From NCBI GenBank assembly GCA_024220525.1, contig JAMYWO010000100.1, positions 1-64,000 on the forward strand: DNA of 64,000 bases, given 5' to 3'. The notes below the pieces were generated by a model. That model searched no databases, had not been told where the DNA came from, and saw nothing but the letters and a program-made list of their open reading frames with translations. Source of the DNA: Cochliopodium minus. Its lineage: Eukaryota > Discosea > Himatismenida > Cochliopodiidae. Below are positions 36,095 to 48,200 of this stretch, one piece after another. The position numbers and the translations under genes were made by a program. How positions within the stretch are numbered: the stretch's first letter is position 1; each line of letters starts with the position of its first letter.

Positions 36095-36398
36095 TTTTCT
36101 TCTTTTTGATGATTAATTAATAATTACTTCCAATCACATTCAAATATCTTTTATCACAAATACATTCTTTTGTTTTATAAATAATCAATAAAATCGTTTT
36201 TTTCACATTTTATAAAGTTTCCTTTATATTCCATTACAAAAGATTGTCCAAGAAAATCAACAAAAAGAAAAAAGAACAAAGTTAAAGTTTTAACATAAAG
36301 TCATTTTATTGAAAAATAAATTGAAAAAATAAAATAAAATACAAAATTGATTTTTTTTTTTTGTTTTTGGTTTTTTTGATTGTTTCGTTAGGGCTCTT
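36095..36398. other. Convergent intergenic region
   Basis: Between two converging genes. AT-rich with a poly-T run near 36351-36378. No gene seen. Confidence 0.6.
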
Positions 36399-39300
36399 TT
36401 ATTTCATCTTTTGCTTGGACTTTTCCTTCTCATCACTTCCACTATCCCTGAACTTATCGTAGCTGTTGTCCTTCTTGTCAACGACCTTCAAAGGAACACC
36501 TTCATTAGAACCATTTTGTTCTTCACCAGTGTTACGAGACTCGCCATCAGAAAACTGCATGTCACTTCTTCTAGTGACTTCACTCATGTGTGAAGACTGT
36601 TCGCCTTGAGTGGTAAATTTCTTGGTTCCTTTCTTTTTCCCATTGTCTTGAGTAGTTTTGTTTTGAGTAGCACGATTCTCAGAAGGTCTCAAGGAACTTG
36701 CGGATTTCTTCTTTTTGTTGGAAGCAGGTGCGAACAAAATGAACAAGACGTAAGCAGGGAATACTTCGACTAAGAAGTAAACGGAAACGGAAAGAGCGGA
36801 GCTAGGAGTAGCTTTAAAAGTGATGTAGAGCAAATAAATAATTTGAAACAAGAGAGCAAAGGAGGTGATGATCAAAATGATAAAGGTACGAATGAGGTAG
36901 GTAGGGATCTTTGATTTTCTTCCTTTCTGTCTCATTTTGAATCCCTTGAATGCAGATTTGAGAACGATACCACCAAAGACCCATGCGGTGATAATCAAAG
37001 TCAAAGCGATACCAGCAACAATAGCCTTGTAAACTATAAAAAATCGAATTAATAAAAAAAATTTAAAATAAAGATTTCTGAATTAAAATAAAAAGATTTC
37101 CAAAGTAAAATAAAAAGATTTATAAAGTAAAAGTTTTAAAAAGTTTTTTACCTTTGTTTAATACAGTTGCTCCATTTCCTTTTACCACTGCTGCTACGAT
37201 ACAAACAACCACGAAGAAGGAGTAGAGTAAAAAGTTGACAATGAGTACAGGAATGACCATGATCTTCAAGATGGAACCGTTGGACTTACTGACCTTCCAC
37301 CAAAAGATGATCAAGAGAATGAAGATGGAAATGAAGATGTAGTAAGGCAGCTCTGCTAAAACAAAGTAACCAGAAGGGTTGCTGGTAGAAAGGGAGGTCA
37401 ACTTCTCAAGGGCGAAGAGTAAAAAGAAAGCAGCTCTCAAACCACTGTAGAAGAGCAAAAAGATGAGACTGATCTTGGAGATGTTGAAGCTAGGCTTCTT
37501 AGCGAATTGGTAGATGATGGCAGCGATACAGCCGAGGAAGAGAACGAACATCGCACCACTCAAGAAGTACATGAGTCTTTGGATCGCTCTGTTGGTGGAG
37601 AAGATGGAGCTTCTTGTGGACCAGTCTTTTGCGAGGGAGATAGGAAAGACGGTGGTGGCGTTGGTGGTGATGGAACCACAATACTTTGAACCGTCGTAGG
37701 TGACGTTTTGGAGGAGCAAAGGATACCAATTTTGGTTGTCGGTGGTAGTGGCAAAGTCCAAGATAGGAAAGTCTCCTGCACTGTTGGTGATATCAGAACG
37801 GGAATCGATACAAAGTGTAAAGTTGTTTGCTTCGCCTGCTCTTCTTGCAACTCTTCTGATTCTTTGGTCTCTGAAAGCTTGCATTCTTTTGTTGGAGTTG
37901 AAATTAGAGGTACTGAAGATGTCTTGTGTCAATCCCAAGTCAATTCCGTCAGACAATAATTGTCCTACGACGATTCCAAATTTGTTTTTGACGATGGCGT
38001 ATGGGTTGTCCTTATAGGTAAGAGAGTTCAACAAACTGGAAGAAGAAATGACTTCTTGGGTTTTGAATTGAGCAGCACCAACTGCGTTTACGGATACTCG
38101 GACACAGTACATTTCGAGATCTACGGATGTAGGGTTGAATCCCAAGAGTGCTTTACCCATTCTAACTGTTTTGGAGTCACCTCTACAAAAGAGTTGTTTT
38201 CCAAAGCTGAAGGAAGTTTTTTGGGTGAAACATGCACCAGGAGCATACATACTATTGTTGACAGCGATACAATCACAAGTCAAAAGGTTTTGTGTTTCGA
38301 AAGTTCCTGCAGATTGACACTCGATGGTATTCCCAAAGGCATAACTTGTGGAAGTGTAAACATATTTCTCTATAACTGGTCTGAGGGATACAGCATTGAA
38401 AGAATTATTATAAACGTTAAATGGTGAGAAGAGTGCAGTTTGCCAGGAAGTAAAAAGTCTGGGTGGGTCGGTCATTTGTCCCGATCTCCATTGATTGACA
38501 CTTCCATAAGTTCCAAGGCAAGCCTATGATATTAAAAAAAACGTAAACTTTCAAAAAAATTGAAAAAGAATGCAGAAATAATTACAGTGCACTCTGCTTC
38601 TGTTTTGTTGGTAGAAAAATCAACAGTAGCAAGACCGTTGTTGCTTTTGAATTGGCATCCTGTTTCTCCCAAAAATTCTTTGCAACCTTTCACAGAGAGA
38701 CAGCTGTCTTTGTCTATTAAAGGATTGATCCATTTACCACCACCAGCTGCACAAGATGACTTATTGACAGAGTAAGTAAGACATCCATAAATAGAAAATA
38801 AATCCAAAGAAGCAACAAATCCTGGGACTGTACCATCAACAGTAAAACCCCTTTTAGATTTGGCTTGTTCAATGGAATCAGAGAAAGGACCCACTCTTCT
38901 GTCAACCATATATTGAGGAAGTTTCTCTCCATACATGTTCATTGTTCTTGAAATAGACCCTAAACCACTGCTGTTTGATCTTAAATTCCAAGAGCAGAGA
39001 GGACATCCATAAGTGTCTGTATAATCAGTCTTGTATGAACAAGCAGGGTATGGAGTTTGATCTGTTTTTTTTAAAAAAAAAAATTTATTGAACATGCTAA
39101 GAAATAAAAAATTTCAAAGATTATTTTACCATTACAATACTGTTTTGATGCGCACTCTTCAGCTGAGAGAGATTGGTCACACAATCTATTTGTATTCCAC
39201 TTGCAATTCAAAACAGATGTTCCTTTAAGTGGACAACTTGATTGAGGGTCTGCCTTTGAACAAGATTCACATTGAGAGTAAGACAAACCAACACAAGTTT

Positions 39301-42300
39301 CATAGACTAATCCTTTTGCTTGACAGGATGACTGATTTTCATATGAATACATACAAAAATTTGTAGTGATATCGAAAAATCCCTTATTCTGAACACAAGC
39401 TGTTTTGTTTGTGTTTGGATCATAACACACGGATGAAGGAGATGTTAAGTCTGCTTCACAAATTGGACATCTTTATTAATTATAGTAAAGATATTGATAC
39501 AAAAACTTTTAATCTAAAAAATTTTACCTTCCAACGCAAATTTTTTTACCTGAAGCAGTACAATTGTTTACAATTTTTCCGTTAATTACGCACAAGTCAA
39601 GTTTTTTACAATCTTCCTCTGATGTAATGTTATAAGTAGTTCCTTTAGGTTTCCAAATTCTTCCAAACCTGGCAAAAATTTAAAAGTTTGCACCAATTAA
39701 AATATTCAAAAAAAAAATTTCGAAAAAAAAAATTACTTGAAAGTTCCACCATTTGCAGAACAAGTTAATGGGGAATCAGCCATAAGGACACAAACTTTAA
39801 GAGTGGTATCCCAGTATTTATAGACAGTATCGTTTGCATTAGAAACGCAATTAGCTTGAGTAGTGGTATTTGAACAATAACCTTTATTACACAAAGTGTT
39901 ATTGTTGGTTCCAGTACCACATTGACAAACTCCAAGCATTCCAGTTAAACCTCTATAGATACAATTAAGATCGTAGGGATTCCAAAATCCTGCGTTTACA
40001 GAACCAGTACAAAGAGATTGAGTGACAAGCCTCTCGTCAGTTGCAGCACAAACGTCTCCCATTGGAAGTCTTGCACAATTACCTGCTTCATTACATATTT
40101 GACATGAACCATTGAAATTGGGATCAACACAACCAGCTACTGTAGAAACAGGCCAATCAAGATTAGAACTATTTCTTCTGCAATATCCATTAACCAAGCA
40201 TGAAACATTATTTCCATTGACGAAAGTACCGGTAGGACCAACACAAAAATTAGAGGTTGTTTGGTTCAAAAACATTTGAAAGAAAACATCAAAACTAGCA
40301 TCAGTTAGATCCCAATCCTTCCTTGCCAAATTTTGGATCTCAAGAGGGATTCCTCCATTTTTATAACATCTTTTCATTCCGGCAATTTGGGAAGTACCAT
40401 TACACAAATTACAATACCCAGACAAGATATTACAATTTGAACAAATGCAATCAGAGTTATTATTACATGGTGTTTGCCCATTATAAATGTTGTAAAAGCA
40501 TTTAAGTGCACTTGAGAGTTGAATGTCGAACAACTTGGAAGTATAACGAGTGATACTACTGGTACAACCCTATTAAAAAACAAAGATATAAATTGATTAA
40601 ATAAATCTTGGATTATTATACATTGACGGTATCCAAATTAAGGTTCTTGACGGTAATGTAATCTTCGAGCAAAGCTTTACTTTGGTCAGGTGTGGAGCAA
40701 AAACTAGTAGCTCCCTTCAAAGTTGAATTGTAAGCCAATGAGTTTACTGTAACGTTTCTTGAATGGCAACATCTATCACTCCAAGTAAAAGATGGATTAC
40801 AGCAAGGATCATTTAACCAGTTATTAGTTTGTGTGGCATAATAACAATCAGTAGACATGAAAGTAGCGTCGTAGTTAAATGTTGTGATCTTGTTGTCCAA
40901 AAAGTTTGTACAGTTCTCCATTCTTTCACTCATGTACAACATACCATTAGTCCAAAGTGCATCAACCAGAGTTCCCCAACTACGAGAGTTTACCATTTGG
41001 GAGGTGACATTATTGAGGATGTCTTGAGCGTATACAATAGTTTCTTGAGGACAATCTGATCCAGAGTTAACTTTGGTTGGTGCTACATTTTCAAATCCAG
41101 TTGGTGACTTTTATTTAAAAAAAAGTATTATAAGACGGAATTAAGATTTTAAATAGGATATTATTTTATGTTATATCTTTAGATGATATTTCTGATTTTG
41201 GGCATTTGATAAATTAAAATTTTACATTTCCATTTGCATCTGTCAAAGTATAATTCAAAAAGCTTGAATCTGTCAATTTGAATCTACATTGCGACAATTC
41301 GCTAAGACTTGGTTTGGATTTAAAGCTGTATTTGATATTTTCTTTTGTGTATGAATTGAAAAACTATATAGTTTTTGGATGAGTTGATTGATATTATGAA
41401 AGAGAGTACATTATGAAAAAATTTTATTTACCATGAAAGAAAGTTTGTTCGAAAGAGGAGCTCCAGTATCGAAAATGGATCCATTCAACCAACTATTATA
41501 ATTTGTAAACACAAAGATTATTAAGGATTATTAAAAATAATGATTATTATATTACTTTAAGTTCTGTGCAAAATTTTGGAATGGTGCGGTTGTTGCTTCA
41601 AGTGGAAGCAAAAAATCAAGATTGTTGCCTAATTTTTTAGAAATAATTTATAAATAAAATTCAAGGATCTTTTATAATCTGTGAAGAAAGTTGATTCTTC
41701 ATTTCCAAAACTTGGAATATCTTAATATCCTTTAATAATTTTACCTCCAAATCCCCATGAATAAAAGACGATTTTCTCTTCATATGGGTATAAAGGGATG
41801 CTATTATTGTTGGGACAACTCAATTGCAATATACCTGTCAGGGCCATTAATCCATTAGGCATGAGTGGACATTTTGCATAAGTTCTACCCAAACAAATCG
41901 GAATAAAAGAACTATTCAATGTACTAATTTGTTGTTAAATTTGTTAGAGGAGATTAAATCTTTTTCGAAAATAATGTCTTACAATGTAGGTACGGCAGGA
42001 TCATATGTAAAATTAAAGTTTGTGATGCTAGTTATGTTATTTGTTAAAGTACTCTTTAGGTATAGATCCGAATCTATTGGACGGCAAATTAAATTTTAAT
42101 TTCTAATGAGAAAGGAAATAAAATAAATTGATACCAAAATATAATTCCATCACCACTGCATCTATATTTTCTCCAATACCATTATTTCTCTTTTTTGTTT
42201 TGAAATTTATATTCTTGATGCTCAATTCTATTTGATTTTATTGTTTGGTGGAAATAAAATTATTAAGCATTCTATTTAGAAAGAAAAATATTGGAAATAA

Positions 42301-42367
42301 GTTTTTATCTATTTTTACCCAAAGATAGTGATATCAAAAGAATCAATATAAGAATTTCTCTCTTCAT
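36399..42367 (-). CDS. Large Cys-rich seven-transmembrane receptor-like protein
   Basis: About 14 exons from MKREILILILLISLSLG (ATG 42367), a signal peptide, to a TAA at 36399, roughly 1,550 residues. The ectodomain (exons 37.7-42.3 kb) contains dozens of cysteines in short clusters (NSDCICSNCNILSGYCNLC, CQICNEAGNCARLPMG, PACSYKTDYTDTYGCPLC) and many N-x-S/T sites. Seven hydrophobic spans follow in 36.7-37.6 kb: LSGAMFVLFLGCIAAIIYQF, ISLIFLLFYSGLRAAFFLLF, LPYYIFISIFILLIIFWW, IMVIPVLIVNFLLYSFFVVV, IALTLIITAWVFGGIV, IRTFIILIITSFALLFQIIY and VSVYFLVEVFPAYVLFILFA. The tail is Ser/Lys-rich. The span pattern recalls GPCR or the plant TOM1/THH1 family (LPYYIF.....FWWKV), unproven. A plasma membrane sensor or adhesion receptor is inferred. 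Confidence 0.75.
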
Positions 42368-43265
42368 ATATATTATGTGTGTATTTTTATATTTTACAGA
42401 GGTAAATTTTTTTTTTTTATTTTTTTTTATTAATTTTAATTATAATTTTGAAGTGAATATAAATATCATATCTTTATACAATTTAATAAAAATTATTAAT
42501 CCTTTCAAGTTTTTTCATTTCTATCTCACTTTTAACAATTATATTTTAGAGTTTAAGCTGTTTGAAGAGGGTAAATTAAAATAACGGAAATATAAAATTT
42601 GGTAAACAATTTGAAATACTTTGGCTTTAATTCCTCCTTTCAAAACTATTTTTTTTTAAACGATATTTTTAATAAAAAATTTATAAAAAATAAATCAAAA
42701 ATTAATTAACAATTTTCCTTTAAATCTACAAAAAAGATTCCAAAATTTAATTAAGAAAATTGAATATATAAAAACCATAACTGAATGTTGTAAAATGTTT
42801 TGAAATCATTATACTTTTTTCAACAATATAAATTAAATTTCTTATTTTTTTTTTTCACCAAAGTAGAATTTAAAAATTTGAAAATTATTTAAAATTATTT
42901 GATCTTTATTTCGTCACACAAAGAACTTTAAAATATTTATATAAATAAAGAATTTTGAAGAGAAGTTTTAAAAATTCTCGGAGAGATGTTTTAAAGAGAT
43001 GGAGATGTAAAGATTATAATATCATCTTCATAAAAGTAAAAAATAAAATACTCTGTTGAAAGAAAAAGGAAAAACTCACAAATAGATAGGTTTAAATCAA
43101 TAAATTAAAGGGATTTTTGTTAAAATGATTTGAATAAGAAGTGAATCAACATCTAATTGAATTTATAAAATAAAAAATAATTAATTTTTTCTGTGAACCG
43201 CAACGGATTTGATGATATAACGAGGAAAAATGATAAAAAGAAAATAATGAGAATATATATTCTTT
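42368..43265. other. Long AT-rich spacer, no gene seen
   Basis: Between the receptor-like gene start and the 3' end of EXD2. It should hold the receptor promoter. Open frames here are AT-rich noise. A purine-rich patch near 42950-43140 is unexplained. Confidence 0.6.
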
Positions 43266-45104
43266 TTAATTATCAAATACAAAGCTTACAATCCAATTTT
43301 TGGGCATATATTTGGGTTTCAAAAAAGCAATGAATTCTTTCCTCCATTCAACAATGAATTCATTGATATCCACTTTTTCATCCATAAGAGCATTGACCAA
43401 TTGTTTCTCAATAGGTTCAGATTTGATTTGATAAACAAGTTTGGAAGCTTTCAAAATCAATTCATCAGTGATTTCATCAGCACCATAATAATCAAGAATC
43501 TGATTTTTGAGTGTAATTTCCTTTTCTTCAGAAATTTTTCTCTTCTCATTCAACAAAGTAGAAGCAGCTTTCTTGGTTTTTTTTTCCTCCATTAGAAAAC
43601 CATGGGTGGCCTTGATTTTGTATTGCTTCATGAATCCGTTGATCCTCTTGAGCAAGAACTTGTCGGCGATAGCATGGCAGTGAGGGCACATCGCAACGGT
43701 GTCGTACTTGCTATACTTTCTGTATTTCTCAGGAAAATGTCTTCTAACACCATGAGGAATGATATGAAAACGCAACAACTCTTGATCACTTTTGCAATTA
43801 ATACATCTTTTTTTTTTTTTTGAATGAAATTAGAATTTCTTTTTTTAGAAAAAATACAGGGTTGTTGTTTTGTTTTACTCATCGATTTTTTCTTCTTGAA
43901 AGAACCTGAATTTATTTGGAACTCCTTCTCCTTTTGGATTGAAAAGAAGTTGTATCGCTTTAGGATCGTCGGTCACTTGGACAGCCAAATTGTGGGAACA
44001 ATAGAAATTGGCTTTTTTGGAGTTGATGAAAGAGAGGAGCTTTCCCTCAGGATTCAACATTTTGATATCCTCAACGAATTTATTGTTGGCGATATTCAAT
44101 GTTTGTGAAGTTGTTCTTATGATTTTGTTCTTGTTTCTTTTAATGGTGGGTTCTTGAACAATTCGATTTCTTTTTAATTCTGCTTTATTGTTGTATTTGA
44201 TAAAGTGATTATGTAGATAGGTGGTGAATTCCTCGCTGAAATCATTGATTGTCTCATTTCCCACGTGATATGCTTGATAACATTTCTCCAAAAGGAGATA
44301 TCCCACGAAAGCATCTAATGCTGCATAATGTCTTTGTTCTGGAGGGATTCTTTTGGCATCCCAATCTCCATTTCTCAATTCATCTTCTTTGGACATATTA
44401 AGATCCAACACTACATTCGCTAGATATTGTAGTCCCACATCTTTTTTTATCTTTCTATTATATTTATTGAACATTGAAGGAAGATCTACACATCCTTTCG
44501 ACATTATCTTGTATTTTTTAAAAATCATAAGGATATCATTGAATATCCCTACTCCACTCTTCAATATCTTTTCATCTTCCATTATCTCTTTCAATTTTGA
44601 TGGAAATCTCTTCATTTTCGATATTCTTATCAATATACATTTATTTTTCGATGATAATTGAATGAGACCTTTAATTATTGGTTATTAATGGTAATTCAAT
44701 CGAAATTTATCTTTTTCAAATTATATTTGAGAAAAATGTCAGAAAATAAATTTTACTTATTCTCGTGGCAGTTGTCCATTCAAGATCAAATCCCAATGCA
44801 TTTATTTCTTCTTTGCTGAAGAAATTTTTGAGTGCATAATTTGTATCTTTTTCATTATCTGTTTCTATGATGTGAAATTCTGGTGGAATAATGTATGAAT
44901 TAGATACTTTTGGTCTAAATTCTCTTATTTGTTTTGTTCTATCTAAATAATTTGATTGGAAAAGATTTATTTTTTGTTGAAATCTTCAATAAACTTACCA
45001 TATTTCAAATTTATTTTCTTGAAAAACTTTATATAAATCACTGTGATCAAAAATCCAAGTCCAAATATTTGGAATAATGACTTTCTTTGTCCCAGATTTT
45101 TCAT
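43266..45104 (-). CDS. EXD2: EXD2-like 3'-5' exonuclease
   Basis: ATG at 45104. N-terminal membrane anchor MKNLGQRKSLFQIFGLGFLI then YIKFFKK, as in EXD2 of the mitochondrial outer membrane. Next are the DEDDy exonuclease motifs: exo I GFDLEWT, SLIQLSS-KNKCILIRISK, exo II in KSGVGIFNDI, GLQYLANVVL, and exo III YAALDAFVGYLL (Tyr and Asp). The C-terminal part after an intron at about 43830-43872 contains CINCKSDQELLRFHIIPHG, VRRHFPEKY and CPHCHAIADKF, the zinc-binding, HNH-like region of EXD2. EXD2 trims DNA ends in double-strand break repair and degrades mitochondrial-associated RNA (family knowledge). The catalytic set is complete here. It diverges from the plus-strand gene with a 143-base gap. 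Confidence 0.9.
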
Positions 45105-45247
45105 TTTTTATTTTTTTTTTTTATTAAATGTTTTGATTTTGTTTCTCTTTTTGTTGAGAAAAATAAAAGAAATGAAAGGAAGAAGATCAATGAATTTCAT
45201 TTCATGACAATTCTTTTTCAAGTTTAGAATAATTAAAAACAAAAAAA
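45105..45247. promoter_or_regulatory. Short divergent promoter region
   Basis: Only 143 bases separate the start codons of EXD2 (minus) and the polytopic secreted-headed protein (plus). Both promoters must lie here or within first introns. No motif assigned; AT-rich. Confidence 0.5.
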
Positions 45248-48200
45248 ATGAACTTATTCATTTTTTCCTTTATTTTGATTCTTTTTTCATATTTTCAAAT
45301 TGTCTAAATCAAAACTGGCATGCAGGATCTTATGTAAAGAATTTTCTTTCAATTTCATTGATTAGCTCCATTTCATAATCCTATTTTCAAATAAATTTAA
45401 AATTTGATTATCCCTTGGGTTTAGATATTGACACAAAATGCATTATCTGATGCTTCCCAGAGATATCAAAAGTTTATTGAAGAAATAATAGCTTATTTAG
45501 AAAATTATAAATATCCAAACGTAGAGAAAGGATCAGGTTGTTCTGATACAGTCAGGTATTAATTTCTGATTGTATTCGATTAAACCCATTCAAATTCATT
45601 AAAGGATTTACACTTCATCGGGGAAATTTGTCATAAATTTAAAATCTGTGACATTTGAAATAGGATCAAATCAATTAATAGTAAATGCAAATCTAGATTT
45701 GAATATATTGAGGTAAATCTTAAAAGAAAAAAATAATAGATTAATATATTTTCCTAAAGTGTTCCAGTGGACATCAAATGGCAAAAGAGGTAAATTTAAT
45801 TTATTAATTAACTTAATTTAAATCTTTTGATCATCATTACAAGGATCATATTTTGCTTCTCAGAGACAGTTTGTAGTGGAACAATTGATGTGTTTCAACC
45901 AATGGTACTTATGAACGGGTAAAAGTTTATATTGATTAAAATTTTTATTGTTTTTGAAAAATTTTAATTGAGATTGAGTAGCACTATACTGACAGCAATG
46001 GCGTGGGCAGTTGATACTGCAAATGACGTTTCAATCTCAAATTTTACTTATATCCTTGATGCGGCAATTCGTATCTATTTTTGTTCTTGAAAAAAATAAT
46101 CATTTAAACAATTTTTTAAAAAGGAGTTAATGTTACTTTCTCTCCACCCATTTTTGAGATACCAAACAATAACAATCTCAGTTTACATTAATAATGGTTT
46201 GATATTTGGAGTTTGTGAAAACTACAATGTTAATAACACAGAAATTGTTATGATGAATTTCACTTTCACTGATATTGTTGGATATGGCACTGTTATTTAC
46301 AGTCTTAATACTCAAGGTGACCCAGGAATAACTATTGACATTAAAAATATTGACCTAAATAAATTGAATGTGTCAATAAATGAACCTAAAATTCCCCTTC
46401 CTTATGATTTGGTAGAATTAATCTTTTTTTTTTTTTTTAAAAATTTTTTAATTTTAATTTAAAAAAGGTAGAATATTTGGCAAAACAGCTTGCAGTTCAG
46501 ATAGTGTACAATTTAAAGAAATTAAAATTTTAATTACTAACTTATTTTTTTAGGCCTCAATTAGATCAATATTTTAGAGCTAACCCCTTTTTGTTACCTG
46601 AAAAGTTCCAACCATTATTCCCCAATCCAATTTTATATGTAAAGAACATTCCAAACAAAGTAGAAGGATATGTAGAAATAGATTCATTTTGTACATGTGC
46701 TCAATCAAACTCAGTAAAATAAATAAAAATAAATTAAAAACATAATCTTTATTTCTTTAGTATTGGACTCCTTGTACGAATATTCAATATTGCCAAAAAA
46801 GTTCTCAAAAAAGTATTGGTACTGATAAACTTACAGTCACACCAAAAGATATCATTTCCTTTGAAAAAGGATTTAATAAGAGGTATCAAGACAATGTTGG
46901 GATTGTATTGCACATATTTAATTCTTTGGATTGCTCTATAAACAAAGTAAAAAAATTAAACTTTATTTATCAAAAAACTAATAGGAAACATTTTTATTAA
47001 TAAAAACAAAGTTAGGAGAATCTGGGACCGTTGTTTATCTTACTCATACATATGGGAATTGTACTTACCAAAAGGACACAGGTATTTTATTTTTTTTTTG
47101 GATGAATTTTAATGAATATTATTTTTTGTTGAAAGGATTTTTTTATTCATTAAATTTGAATATCCAATCAAGTATAAACTCTTTGAGTTACTCTTGTATG
47201 AACAGTAATTGTACTCAATGTGCGCTTTATTTAAAAGAGTGGCAAGTAAGCAACAATTTTTTTTAAAAAATTTTAAAAATTATTTTACTAGGATCAAACA
47301 TGCTTACAAGTGAATGGTTCTTCTGTTTTTACTAGATTAACTCCTAACAAAAAAACTTTACCATGCATTGGACCTATAAAACCTAATCCTAATAAAAAAA
47401 CTTTGTATTGGGTTCAATTTCCGAATCCTAATTGTGTTTATGATATTAACAGGGATACAACTGCTTTTGTTATTTCAATTTATCACAATATTGGTAAGAG
47501 ATTTTGATTTATTTGAATAATAAAAAAAATTCATCTTAAAAAGGTACTTCAAACGGAAATGGAACTTGTATTGTGGATGGGAATGAAATCAACTATTTTC
47601 AAGTTATCAATACAAACACCATTGAATCAGGCACGTTTACTCTACACTTGTTTTGCGAAAATTCGAGCTGTTCTGCAAATGCATGCACTTTTAACGAATT
47701 GAATGTTTTGCCTGGAACTTGTAACAGAAATGTTAATTCAAACATTTCTTACATGCTCACTAATTCTATCAATGTTTGCTCACCCAATCATTTAATAGCT
47801 ACCATAGTGTTATCTTTGATTGGAGGATTTATTTTCATTGTTTTATTTGTTTTATCTTTGTATTTTAGAAAAAATATTTACAATTATATCAAAGTTAAAC
47901 CCAAAAAAGTAGTAGACAAACAGATAGAATTCAAGGAAAAGAAGGAACCACTTTGGTCTAGTTTCAAAAAATATTTGGAGACAAAGTTTGAGTTAGAGGA
48001 CAGGAATAACATCAAAAGTGATAGTGTACTTCCCTCTTTGCTTGTTTTTTTGAGTTATTTTCCTTACATTGCGTTGGCTGTTTTGTACATGAAATATTCT
48101 CCCTTTTCTGTTTTTTCAACAACAGTTTTGCAAGGTACATTTCATTCTTCAATCTTATTATTTTTTTTAAAAAATTTAAAATTGTAAGAACTGGGAATTC

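Noticed and set aside
37507-38427. Plus-strand frames under the receptor-like gene
   Set aside because: Shadows of the exon carrying the ectodomain end and first four membrane spans.
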